This document shows positions 1 through 6,576 of a DNA stretch of 11,602 bases, piece by piece. The number at the start of each line of letters is the position of its first letter. Position 1 is the first letter of the stretch. Location of the stretch: NCBI GenBank assembly GCA_029983575.1, contig JASBZE010000057.1, positions 1 through 11,602 of the forward strand. The letters are read 5' to 3'. Origin of the DNA: Peptostreptococcaceae bacterium. GTDB lineage: Bacteria; Bacillota; Clostridia; Peptostreptococcales; Peptostreptococcaceae. Position numbers and translations under genes: made by a program. The notes under the pieces are model-generated. The model was given only the letters and a program-made list of their open reading frames with translations. It did not search any database and had not been told where the DNA came from.

Positions 1-45
1 CTAAAATCATAAAAAAACAAATACTATAAACAACTAAAATCATAA
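1..45. repeat. 12-bp direct repeat, CTAAAATCATAA
   Basis: The 12-mer CTAAAATCATAA occurs at 1-12 and again at 34-45. A shorter GCATTAAA also recurs at 51-58 and 62-69. The stretch is extremely AT-rich, so short repeats can arise by chance. No gene or promoter is evident in 1-71. Confidence 0.3.
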
Positions 46-71
46 TAAATGCATTAAACGAGCATTAAAAC

Positions 72-120
72 AAAAAAGGCAGTTATATGGATAAGATAAA
101 TCCATGATTAACTGCCTTTT
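72..120 (-). terminator. Rho-independent terminator of the HtrA gene (possibly bidirectional)
   Basis: A 12-bp stem pairs 74-85 with 109-120. An inner 5-6 bp stem pairs ATGGA (87-91) with TCCAT (101-105). Read on the minus strand, the hairpin ends in a run of six T (complement of 72-77). It lies 36 bp past the protease stop codon. The plus-strand side also ends in TTTT, so it could stop transcription arriving from the left too. Confidence 0.85.
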
Positions 121-155
121 ATGTATTAATTATTAACTAAGTTATGTAAAAAAAG

Positions 156-1247
156 TTATTGTTGTTGATCTTTTTGGAAAGTGACGTGTAGTTTTACTTC
201 CTTTCCATTTCTAATTACAGAAAGTGTGGCCTTTGAACCAGCTGAATAGTTGTATAGAACCTTTTGTAAATCAGTCATTCCATCAATGTTAGTCTTATCA
301 ACCTTGATTATAACGTCGTCTGGTTTAACATCAGCCTTGTCAGCAGAAGAACCTGGGATTACCTCTTTGACGATTATACCTCTGTCGGCGCCGTTTATGT
401 GTTTACCGGTAGAAGCTTCATAGAATTTAAGATCTATTGCCTTAACTCCAAGAAGAACTTTTTCGTATCCTCCGCTAGTTATTACTGTTTGAACAATCTT
501 CTTAGCGGTATTTATAGGTATTGCAAAACCAATTCCCTCTCCTGTCTGAGCTTTTGCTGTATTTATGCCGATTACATTACCGTTTTGATCAAGTAGTGGT
601 CCACCGCTATTTCCTCCATTTATGCTGGCATCTGTTTGGAATAGACCAGTCATTTTATTATTTTCTGTAGTTATAGTTCTGTCAAGTCCGCTTATTATAC
701 CTTGGGTAACGGTCTTTTGTAAATCTAATCCGAGTGGATTTCCTATAGCGATTGCGATATCTCCGACTCTAACCTTGTCGCTGTCCCCAAGTTCTGCAGG
801 GGTTAGTCCTGTTTTATTTGTCTTGATAACGGCTAGATCCAGCGTTGGATCAAACCAAAGTACCTCTGCCGGACTAGTTGTACCATCGTTGAAAAGCACG
901 TTTACGCTTTTGAATCTACCGTCTTGGATAACGTGTGAGTTTGTTAGTATAAAACCTTTGCTATCGACGATAATTCCCGTACCGACGCTTTTTGATTCAG
1001 TTGCAAAGTCAAAAATGCTGTTTCTATCAATAGTTGTAGTAGTTACGCCGACAACCGATGGAGTAGCTTTTTCAGCAACTGCTTGATATATGTTTTGTTC
1101 TTTCGTTTTTCCATCCGTTACGATCTCATTTTTGACCGTAGCGCTATCCTTATCTGAGGACATTATATAGTATGTCACCGCGGAACTTGTGAGTGCCGAT
1201 ACGATGACGGTGACGATAACTAGGAAAAACACACCTATTTTTCTCAT
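156..1247 (-). CDS. HtrA/DegP-like membrane-anchored serine protease with one PDZ domain
   Basis: Envelope quality-control protease of the trypsin-like S1C family, expected to degrade misfolded proteins outside the membrane. Residues about 5-28 form an uncleaved-type N-terminal membrane anchor. The catalytic triad is visible as His105 (TNSHVI), Asp137 (TLDLAVI) and Ser214 (GGNSGGPL). One PDZ domain spans about 266-358, starting before the conserved RGIIVKEVIPGSSA stretch. The 363-residue length suits the short single-PDZ Gram-positive HtrA type. An ATG lies three codons upstream at 1256, but the AGGGG ribosome site abuts it directly and stands about 9 nt before the ATG at 1247, so 1247 is chosen. 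The gene stands alone and diverges from hypE. Whether it should be called htrA, htrB or degP cannot be decided from the sequence. Confidence 0.93.
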   Translation of the reverse strand: MRKIGVFFLVIVTVIVSALTSSAVTYYIMSSDKDSATVKNEIVTDGKTKEQNIYQAVAEKATPSVVGVTTTTIDRNSIFDFATESKSVGTGIIVDSKGFILTNSHVIQDGRFKSVNVLFNDGTTSPAEVLWFDPTLDLAVIKTNKTGLTPAELGDSDKVRVGDIAIAIGNPLGLDLQKTVTQGIISGLDRTITTENNKMTGLFQTDASINGGNSGGPLLDQNGNVIGINTAKAQTGEGIGFAIPINTAKKIVQTVITSGGYEKVLLGVKAIDLKFYEASTGKHINGADRGIIVKEVIPGSSADKADVKPDDVIIKVDKTNIDGMTDLQKVLYNYSAGSKATLSVIRNGKEVKLHVTFQKDQQQ

Positions 1248-1289
1248 AAAAATCATCCCCTATTCTCAATGTTGATTTGTATTCATTAT

Positions 1290-1318
1290 AGTATAACATT
1301 CTTAATATTATCTTAAAA
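1290..1318 (-). promoter_or_regulatory. Probable promoter of the HtrA-like gene (extended -10)
   Basis: On the minus strand TG-T-TATACT gives an extended -10, with TATACT at 1290-1295 and TG at 1297-1298. A weak -35 (TTTTAA, 1313-1318) lies 17 nt upstream. The predicted start is near 1283, leaving a leader of about 36 nt. No CIRCE-like or other recognisable stress operator is seen. Confidence 0.45.
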
Positions 1319-1499
1319 CCATTTGTTAAGAAATAGAAAAATATAGATTAAAATAAATGTTGCGACTCTAAATCAGCATATATTTCACTTAAATAAATTC
1401 ATATATATGAAATTATAATAATATAAGTTAAAAATAAAGGAAAAAAATAAGATATAATTATAATATATGAAAAAATATAAAAAATAATGAATAAAGATA

Positions 1500-1528
1500 T
1501 AGACAATAATATAACAATATGTTATTAT
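1500..1528 (+). promoter_or_regulatory. SigA-type promoter of hypE-hypD
   Basis: TAGACA (1500-1505, five of six to TTGACA), a 17-nt spacer, then TATTAT (1523-1528, five of six to TATAAT), with TG at 1520-1521 forming an extended -10. The start is expected near 1535, giving a leader of roughly 120 nt before hypE. This is the best SigA-like match found in the gap. It shares its -35 hexamer and spacing with the promoter at 5959-5987. Confidence 0.65.
1511..1525. promoter_or_regulatory. Operator-like dyad ATAAC-N5-GTTAT in the hypE promoter
   Basis: Inverted repeat ATAAC (1511-1515), AATAT, GTTAT (1521-1525). It sits in the promoter spacer and overlaps the first bases of the -10. Such a position would suit a repressor, but the regulator is unknown. 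AT-rich DNA yields short dyads easily. Confidence 0.35.
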
Positions 1529-1571
1529 GTATTTATAAAGAACAAAATTGAGATTTAATTACGCGAAAAAA

Positions 1572-1596
1572 ATGTACTATTAATCGAGGAGTACAT
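1572..1596 (+). promoter_or_regulatory. Leader hairpin ATGTACT / AGTACAT upstream of hypE
   Basis: A perfect 7-bp inverted repeat (1572-1578 with 1590-1596) with an 11-nt loop lies inside the predicted hypE leader. Its right arm covers the end of a GAGGAG ribosome-site-like sequence and the first two bases of an ATG at 1595. It could control translation of the small leader ORF or be an operator. No function is demonstrated. Confidence 0.35.
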
Positions 1597-1648
1597 GAAA
1601 AGATTTTTTATAATCGGCGGATGTGATTTTTATTTGAATTTGGAGTAG
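1595..1648 (+). CDS. Possible 17-residue leader peptide before hypE
   Basis: The ATG at 1595 is preceded by GAGGAG (1586-1591) and opens a short frame reading MKRFFIIGGCDFYLNLE, ending at TAG 1646-1648. The stop lies just before the hypE ribosome site (AGAGGTGA), 10 nt upstream of the hypE ATG, so the arrangement would allow translational coupling. The GAGGAG-to-ATG spacing is short (about 3 nt), and the peptide resembles nothing I recognise. A frame this short can occur by chance, so the call rests only on position and the ribosome-site-like sequence. Confidence 0.3.
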   Translation: MKRFFIIGGCDFYLNLE

Positions 1649-1658
1649 AGGTGATTTT

Positions 1659-2567
1659 ATGCATCCACTAGTTATTAATTTACAAAAATGCAGCATACAT
1701 GATGGTCCAGGTATTAGGACTACGGTATTTTTTAAGGGATGCCCACTCAAGTGCACCTGGTGTCACAATCCAGAAAGCCAAAGCTTTCACAAAGAGGTGT
1801 TATACGATGAGGAAAAGTGTTCATCTTGTAAGGCTTGTATTAAGGTTTGTCCAGAGGGAGCCATTTACAATGATGATGACAGGATTAGGCTAGATAGGTC
1901 AAAGTGTATTCAATGTGAAACTTGCTTGGATTTCTGTATAAATAACGCTAGGGAAATCGTAGGTGGGGAGCATTCAAAAAGAGATCTTATAAAAGAAATA
2001 GCAAAGGATGAGATTTTTTATGAGGAGTCCGGTGGAGGTGTGACCTTTAGCGGAGGAGAGATTATGTCTCAGGATATAGATTACATTACATCTCTTATGA
2101 AGCAATGCAAAGATAAGGGGATACACGTTGCAGTAGATACATGTGGTTACGCAAGTTTTGACCGTTATGAAAAAGTTTTGCCATATGTGGATCTCTTTCT
2201 ATACGATATAAAGATTATGGATGAACTAAAGCACAAGAAGTTTACGGGCAAGGGAAATAAGTTGATTTTGGATAATTTGAAAAAGTTATCAGACTTAGGA
2301 GCGAATTTAAATGTCAGGATACCTCTAATTAACGATGTGAATGTGGATGACGAGAATAATGAGGTAATGGAGATTATAGAATTTTTAAAACCTCTTAGGA
2401 TATCTATGGTAAACTTACTACCTTATCACAGTATTGGAAGTCACAAATACGAAAAGATAGATATGGAGTATCAGGGGGAGGATTTTTCCAGACCAACTGA
2501 TGAAAAACTAGAAGAAATTAAAAATTTATTTATAAGTAACAATATTAATGCAAAAATAGGAGGATAA
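1659..2567 (+). CDS. hypE: Glycyl radical enzyme activase for hydroxyproline dehydratase (radical SAM)
   Basis: This radical-SAM enzyme installs the glycyl radical on HypD by reductive cleavage of S-adenosylmethionine. The SAM-cluster motif CxxxCxxC is Cys28, Cys32, Cys35 within GCPLKCTWCHNPES. Two further ferredoxin-type clusters follow: Cys54/57/60/64 and Cys83/86/89/93. This insert is typical of activases of the glycerol/choline/hydroxyproline dehydratase branch and is absent from pyruvate formate-lyase activase. The SGGGVTFSGGE stretch (124-134) matches the conserved glycine-rich motif of these activases. The length of 302 residues is normal. AGAGGTGA 4 nt upstream supports the ATG at 1659. 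The last codons (GGA GGA) supply the ribosome site for hypD, which starts 2 nt after the stop. The specific substrate assignment comes from the adjacent hypD. Confidence 0.93.
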   Translation: MHPLVINLQKCSIHDGPGIRTTVFFKGCPLKCTWCHNPESQSFHKEVLYDEEKCSSCKACIKVCPEGAIYNDDDRIRLDRSKCIQCETCLDFCINNAREIVGGEHSKRDLIKEIAKDEIFYEESGGGVTFSGGEIMSQDIDYITSLMKQCKDKGIHVAVDTCGYASFDRYEKVLPYVDLFLYDIKIMDELKHKKFTGKGNKLILDNLKKLSDLGANLNVRIPLINDVNVDDENNEVMEIIEFLKPLRISMVNLLPYHSIGSHKYEKIDMEYQGEDFSRPTDEKLEEIKNLFISNNINAKIGG

Positions 2568-2569
2568 TA

Positions 2570-4939
2570 ATGAGCAGAGGAAGTTTTGAAAGAACGAAAA
2601 AATTAAGACAAGAGAGTATTGATGCCACTCCTTACATTAGTATGGACAGGGCGAAACTTTACACAGAGGCTTATAAGATGTATGAGGGAAGCGTGGAGAC
2701 TCCTATTCTAAGAGCTCTTGCCTTCAAGCATTATATGGAAAACAGAAAGATATGTATCCTAGACGGTGAGCTTATCGTAGGCGAAAAGGGCGATGGACCA
2801 CAAGGGGCGCCAACCTATCCCGAACTATGTTGCCATACTATGGAAGACATGACTGTTATGAATGACAGGGACATAATAAATTTCAAGGTTACAGATGAGG
2901 ATAAGAGACTTCAAGAAGAAGAGATAATTCCATTTTGGAAGGGAAGACAAACTCGTAATAGGATAATAACTTCTGTAGATCAAGACTGGAGAGATGCCTA
3001 TGAAGCTGGTATGTTTACTGAGTTTATGGAGCAAAGAGCCCCAGGACATACAGTAGGAGGAGATAGGATATATAAGAAGGGTTATCTAGATTATAAAAAA
3101 GATATAGAAGACAGGATAGCTAGACTTGATTTTACTAATGACGTTGATGCTTATAACAAGAAGGTAGACCTAGAGGCTATGGCTATTGCTTGTGACGCTA
3201 TGATTATAATGGGGGAGAGATATGCCAAGTTAGCTAGGGAGATGGCAGCTGAAGAGGCAGATCCAAAGAGAAAAGAAGAGCTTTTATTAATAGCTCACAA
3301 CTGTGACGTTGTTCCAGCGCACACTCCTCAGACTTTCCATCAAGCTATTCAGATGTATTGGTTTACTCACATAGGAGTTACTACAGAGCTAAATATCTGG
3401 GATGCATTCAGTCCGGGAAGATTAGATCAACACTTAAATCCTTTCTATGAAAAAGATGTAGAAGACGGTATATTGGATAGGGAAAAAGCTAGGGAGCTAC
3501 TTGAGTGTTTCTGGGTTAAATTCAATAATCAACCGGCACCTCCAAAGGTTGGTATAACTCTTAAAGAGTCATCTACTTACACGGATTTTGCCAATATAAA
3601 TACTGGAGGTATAACTCCTGATGGTCAAAATGGAGTTAATGAAGTCAGCTATATCATACTTGACGTCATGGATGAGATGAAACTGTTACAACCTAGCTCA
3701 AATGTTCAAATAAGTAGAAAAACTCCTCAAAAATTCCTAAAGAGGGCTTGTGAGATATCAAGAAAAGGTTGGGGTCAGCCAGCTTTCTACAATACGGACG
3801 CTATAGTTCAAGAGCTTTTGGAGGCTGGAAAAACTTTAGAGGACGCAAGGCGTGGAGGTTCTTCAGGATGTGTTGAGACGGGATGTTTCGGTAAGGAAGC
3901 TTACGTATTGACAGGTTATATGAATATTCCTAAGATACTAGAAATAACACTTCACAATGGAATAGACCCAACTACAGGCAAAAAAATCGGTATTGAAACA
4001 GGAGATCCTAGAGAATTTAAGACTTATGAAGAGCTTTTTGACGCATTTAAAAAACAACTTAAGCACTTTATAGATATTAAAGTTAGAGGAAACTTGATTA
4101 TAGAAAACATATACGCTAAACACGTTCCTGCGCCACTTATGTCTGTAATAGTCGATGACTGTATAGAAAAGGGACTAGACTATCATAGAGGTGGGGCTAG
4201 ATACAACACTAGATATATACAAGGTGTTGGAACGGGAACTATTTCAGACTGCTTAGCGGCTATTAAGTACAATGTTTTCGACGAGAAGAAGTTCGATATG
4301 GATACTCTTTTAAAGGCTATGGACAACAACTTCGAAGGTTATGAGATAATTCATCACCTTGTAACAAATAAGACGCCTAAGTACGGAAATGACGATGATT
4401 ATGCTGATGACATAATGTTAGATGTATTCAACGCATATTACGACGAGGTTACTGGAAGGCCTACAGTTGTTGGAGGTATGCACAGGATCAATATGCTACC
4501 TACTACTTGCCATGTTTACTTCGGAGAGGTTATGGGGGCAACTCCTAATGGAAGATTAGCTCATAAGCCGCTTTCTGAGGGAATTTCACCAGAGAAGGGC
4601 GCCGATACAAACGGACCGACAGCTGTTATCAAATCTTGCGCAAAGATGGATCACCTAAAGACTGGAGGAACTCTACTAAATCAAAGGTTCGCTCCATCAG
4701 TAGTCCAAGGAGAAGAAGGGCTTGATAGGATGGCAGACTTGGTTAGAGCTTATTTCAATATGGATGGTCACCATATTCAATTTAACGTATTTGATCAAAA
4801 GGTACTTCTAGAAGCTCAGAAAAATCCACAGAATTATAAGGATCTAATAGTTAGGGTAGCTGGATATTCAGACCACTTTAACAATCTGAGCAGAGCCCTT
4901 CAAGATGAGATAATAGGTAGGACAGAGCAGACATTTTAA
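2570..4939 (+). CDS. hypD: trans-4-hydroxy-L-proline dehydratase (glycyl radical enzyme)
   Basis: This glycyl radical enzyme removes water from trans-4-hydroxy-L-proline to give pyrroline-5-carboxylate in the cytoplasm of anaerobes. The protein has 789 residues, the same length I recall for the characterised Clostridioides difficile enzyme. From memory its sequence is very close to that enzyme, including an almost identical C-terminus. The thiyl-radical cysteine is Cys434 and the general base Glu436 (SSGCVETGC), and the radical glycine is Gly765 (RVAGYSDHF). All three were placed by counting codons and match the known numbering. The AGGAGG that initiates it lies in the end of hypE, indicating coupled translation. 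The following genes fit: ProC uses its product. Other glycyl radical dehydratases (glycerol, choline lyase) are less likely given the close match and the neighbouring proC. Confidence 0.95.
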   Translation: MSRGSFERTKKLRQESIDATPYISMDRAKLYTEAYKMYEGSVETPILRALAFKHYMENRKICILDGELIVGEKGDGPQGAPTYPELCCHTMEDMTVMNDRDIINFKVTDEDKRLQEEEIIPFWKGRQTRNRIITSVDQDWRDAYEAGMFTEFMEQRAPGHTVGGDRIYKKGYLDYKKDIEDRIARLDFTNDVDAYNKKVDLEAMAIACDAMIIMGERYAKLAREMAAEEADPKRKEELLLIAHNCDVVPAHTPQTFHQAIQMYWFTHIGVTTELNIWDAFSPGRLDQHLNPFYEKDVEDGILDREKARELLECFWVKFNNQPAPPKVGITLKESSTYTDFANINTGGITPDGQNGVNEVSYIILDVMDEMKLLQPSSNVQISRKTPQKFLKRACEISRKGWGQPAFYNTDAIVQELLEAGKTLEDARRGGSSGCVETGCFGKEAYVLTGYMNIPKILEITLHNGIDPTTGKKIGIETGDPREFKTYEELFDAFKKQLKHFIDIKVRGNLIIENIYAKHVPAPLMSVIVDDCIEKGLDYHRGGARYNTRYIQGVGTGTISDCLAAIKYNVFDEKKFDMDTLLKAMDNNFEGYEIIHHLVTNKTPKYGNDDDYADDIMLDVFNAYYDEVTGRPTVVGGMHRINMLPTTCHVYFGEVMGATPNGRLAHKPLSEGISPEKGADTNGPTAVIKSCAKMDHLKTGGTLLNQRFAPSVVQGEEGLDRMADLVRAYFNMDGHHIQFNVFDQKVLLEAQKNPQNYKDLIVRVAGYSDHFNNLSRALQDEIIGRTEQTF

Positions 4940-5001
4940 TTAAACTAAAATTAAGAGTTAGCTTAAATTAATTAAACTAAAATTAAGATTTTGTTTAATT
5001 A
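4936..5001 (+). repeat. 21-bp direct repeat at the hypD stop, second copy in an AT-rich hairpin
   Basis: A 21-base unit beginning TTAATTAAACTAAAAT occurs at 4936-4956 and 4968-4988, a 32-bp period. The first copy includes the hypD stop codon. AGTTAGC also recurs at 4956-4962 and 5004-5010. The second copy can fold: TAATTAAAC (4969-4977) plus AAAAT pairs with ATTTT plus GTTTAATTA (ending 5001), with one bulge. The stem has almost no GC and no following T-run, so it is not a convincing terminator. It could be a duplication or a 3' mRNA structure. Confidence 0.55.
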
Positions 5002-5045
5002 CAAGTTAGCATAGAAAAATTTGTTAAGCCAGTTTTTAATTTAAG

Positions 5046-5087
5046 ATTTATCCTTATGCACCAGCTGCATAGGGATAAATTTCTTTT
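5046..5087 (+). terminator. Rho-independent terminator of hypE-hypD
   Basis: A 15-bp stem (5046-5060 with 5066-5080, one T-G wobble), a 5-nt loop CCAGC, then TTCTTTT. It is the strongest hairpin between hypD and proC and should separate the two transcripts at least in part. Confidence 0.85.
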
Positions 5088-5088
5088 G

Positions 5089-5097
5089 TGATATAAT
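5089..5097 (+). promoter_or_regulatory. Extended -10 promoter of proC
   Basis: TGATATAAT gives a perfect TATAAT (5092-5097) with the TG of an extended -10 at 5089-5090. The -35 position (about 5069-5074) falls inside the terminator stem and does not match consensus, so recognition would rest on the extended -10. The start is expected near 5104, about 25 nt before the chosen proC ATG. Confidence 0.6.
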
Positions 5098-5128
5098 ATT
5101 AATATAAGATTTAATGGAGGTTATTTTT

Positions 5129-5932
5129 ATGGATAAACTAGGAATAATTGGTGCAGGAAATATGGGAAAAGCTATACTTTCAGGAGTTTTAGCGAAAGGT
5201 GTTTTCAAAAAGGAAAATGTATTTGTATTTGACCCTTATAAAGAGGGGCTAAAAAAAGTAGAAGAGGATTTTGGAGTTAATATTACTGACGATCCTAAGG
5301 AAGTTGTAAAAAATGCCGATGCAGTTCTAATTGCAGTAAAGCCACATCTATTTAAGGGCGCTATGGAACCTATAAAAGGGGACTTTGACGGAAAAGTACT
5401 GATATCAATTGTTGCCGCTACTAGTATAGCAGATATTGAGTCAGTTGTAGGCTCAGGGGTAAAAGTTGTTAGGACTATGCCTAATACGCCGGCCCTAGTT
5501 GGAGAAGGTATGTCTGCCGTTTGTAAAAACGACAATGTGACTGATGAAGAGCTAGATGAAGTTTTAAAGATATATAATTCTTTTGGGAAGGCAGAAGTTG
5601 TTGAGGAAGGTATGTTTGACGTGGTTACTGGTCTTAGCGGCTCTGGACCTGCGTATTGCTTTATGTTTTTAGAAGCTCTGGCAGATGCTGCAGTGGCACA
5701 GGGAATGCCTAGGGCTAAGGCTTATAAATTTGCAGGTCAACTTCTTCTAGGCTCAGCAAAGATGATGTTAGATACTGGTAAACACCCGGGAGAATTAAAA
5801 GATATGGTTTGTTCGCCTGGAGGTACGACTATAGCGGCAGTTGAAGCATTAGAAGCGAATGGATTTAGAGCGGCGGCTATGGCAGGAGTAAAGGCTGCTA
5901 CAGAAAAATCAATCGCTATGGGCAAGAAATAG
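5129..5932 (+). CDS. proC: Pyrroline-5-carboxylate reductase
   Basis: Reduces pyrroline-5-carboxylate to L-proline with NAD(P)H. This is the last step of proline synthesis and also the step that follows HypD in hydroxyproline use. The N-terminal Rossmann fold shows GIIGAGNMG (residues 5-13). The C-terminal dimerisation domain carries the family signature from PGELKDMVCSPGGTT onward, and GLSGSGPAY is also conserved. A longer frame could start at 5114, but GGAGG at 5116-5120 would then lie inside the gene. It stands 8 nt before the ATG at 5129, giving 267 residues, the usual family length. A terminator and its own promoter separate it from hypD, so it may serve both proline synthesis and hydroxyproline use. 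No terminator follows, so read-through into the next operon is possible. Confidence 0.95.
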   Translation: MDKLGIIGAGNMGKAILSGVLAKGVFKKENVFVFDPYKEGLKKVEEDFGVNITDDPKEVVKNADAVLIAVKPHLFKGAMEPIKGDFDGKVLISIVAATSIADIESVVGSGVKVVRTMPNTPALVGEGMSAVCKNDNVTDEELDEVLKIYNSFGKAEVVEEGMFDVVTGLSGSGPAYCFMFLEALADAAVAQGMPRAKAYKFAGQLLLGSAKMMLDTGKHPGELKDMVCSPGGTTIAAVEALEANGFRAAAMAGVKAATEKSIAMGKK

Positions 5933-5958
5933 ATATAATATTATTTATCCCTAGATAC

Positions 5959-5987
5959 TAGACAATTGTTCGTTTGATTGCTAAAAT
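5959..5987 (+). promoter_or_regulatory. SigA-type promoter of the three-gene unit (Gx transporter, pepF, folC)
   Basis: TAGACA (5959-5964), a 17-nt spacer, then TAAAAT (5982-5987), with TG at 5979-5980 forming an extended -10. The start is expected near 5994, about 32 nt before the chosen ATG at 6026. A frame that opens with TTG at 5978 would begin inside the promoter, which argues against that longer start. Confidence 0.6.
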
Positions 5988-6025
5988 TAAATATATTGAA
6001 GATAATTACGAAAGGTGTGGTGGAT

Positions 6026-6553
6026 ATGGGTTCAAGAGTAAATACGAGAAAGCTAGTTTTTATGAGTCTTATGGTTTCATATGGTTTAGCTATGTATCTA
6101 CTCGAGTCTTTCGTTCCAAACCCGCTGATAGCACTTTTCCCTGGGGCAAAGCTGGGTTTTAGCAATATCATTACCCTGCTTTGCCTTTTGACTTTAGATT
6201 TTAAACAGACTTTTATTATTCTCACGGTGAGGGTGATTCTCTCATCCATTTTTGCAGGACCTATGTCATATTTTTTATTTAGCGTTGCAGGAGGATATCT
6301 AAGTCTTTTTGGCATGTTCTTTATAATGAAGGTAAAAGGGGTATCAGAAATAGGTATAAGCGTAGTTGGGGCGATTTGTCACAATATTGGGCAGCTGTTG
6401 GTCGCTTCAGCTATTATAAAAAATATAGCGATCGTATCCTATTTGCCGTTTATGATACTAGCATCGGTTCTTACGGGAATATTTGTGGGAATGGTGGCTA
6501 AATACACTAAGGGTAAATTGGAGAAACAAATTAAAAAACTAGGACTAAACTAG
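6026..6553 (+). CDS. Gx transporter family / heptaprenyl diphosphate synthase component I-like membrane protein
   Basis: A 175-residue integral membrane protein with about five hydrophobic segments. It matches the family annotated as 'Gx transporter' or 'heptaprenyl diphosphate synthase component I'. Conserved family stretches are visible: FPGAKLGFSNIITL, RVILSSIFAGP and GAICHNIGQL. Despite the older name, the sequence looks like a transporter of unknown substrate, and no component II or prenyltransferase lies nearby. The frame is open back to a TTG at 5978, but AAAGGTG at 6011-6017 points to the ATG at 6026. A promoter at 5959-5987 also fits that start. It is first in a unit with pepF, which begins 23 nt after its stop. 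The family assignment is from memory of conserved motifs; the biochemical role is unknown. Confidence 0.8.
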   Translation: MGSRVNTRKLVFMSLMVSYGLAMYLLESFVPNPLIALFPGAKLGFSNIITLLCLLTLDFKQTFIILTVRVILSSIFAGPMSYFLFSVAGGYLSLFGMFFIMKVKGVSEIGISVVGAICHNIGQLLVASAIIKNIAIVSYLPFMILASVLTGIFVGMVAKYTKGKLEKQIKKLGLN

Positions 6554-6576
6554 ATTCACATATGTAAGGAGGAAAT

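Larger units (their letters stand above)
1257..1658. other. 402-bp AT-rich divergent intergenic region
   Basis: This gap separates the HtrA-like gene from hypE. It holds the protease promoter near 1290, a perfect 14-bp palindrome TTCATATATATGAA at 1398-1411, the hypE promoter with its dyad at 1500-1528, an inverted repeat at 1572-1596 and a possible leader ORF at 1595-1648. Several TATAAT strings between 1414 and 1464 lack a usable -35. Apart from the possible leader ORF I see no coding sequence, and no structured RNA family that I recognise. Confidence 0.6.

Noticed and set aside
622..1086. Long plus-strand frame of 154 codons opposite the HtrA-like gene
   Set aside because: It lies wholly within the protease gene in antisense, has no ribosome site worth noting, and the protease has full catalytic motifs.
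1248..1256. Upstream ATG at 1256 as the start of the HtrA-like protease
   Set aside because: The AGGGG site directly abuts this ATG; spacing suits only the ATG at 1247.
1398..1411. TTCATATATATGAA as a regulatory site
   Set aside because: It is a perfect palindrome but made mostly of AT steps in a very AT-rich gap and not tied to a promoter, so chance is likely.
1511..1525. Rex or Fnr/Crp binding site in the hypE promoter
   Set aside because: The dyad ATAAC-N5-GTTAT does not match TTGTTAA-N4-TTAACAA or the usual Crp/Fnr half-sites closely enough to name a regulator.
1548..1583. TTGAGA (1548-1553) with TACTAT as an alternative hypE promoter
   Set aside because: The spacer is about 21 nt, too long for SigA; the pair at 1500-1528 is much better.
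5114..5128. ATG at 5114 as the start of proC
   Set aside because: The GGAGG ribosome site would fall inside the gene, and the ATG at 5129 gives the normal family length.
5978..6025. TTG at 5978 as the start of the Gx-family gene
   Set aside because: It lies inside the predicted promoter and lacks a ribosome site; the ATG at 6026 has AAAGGTG at proper spacing.
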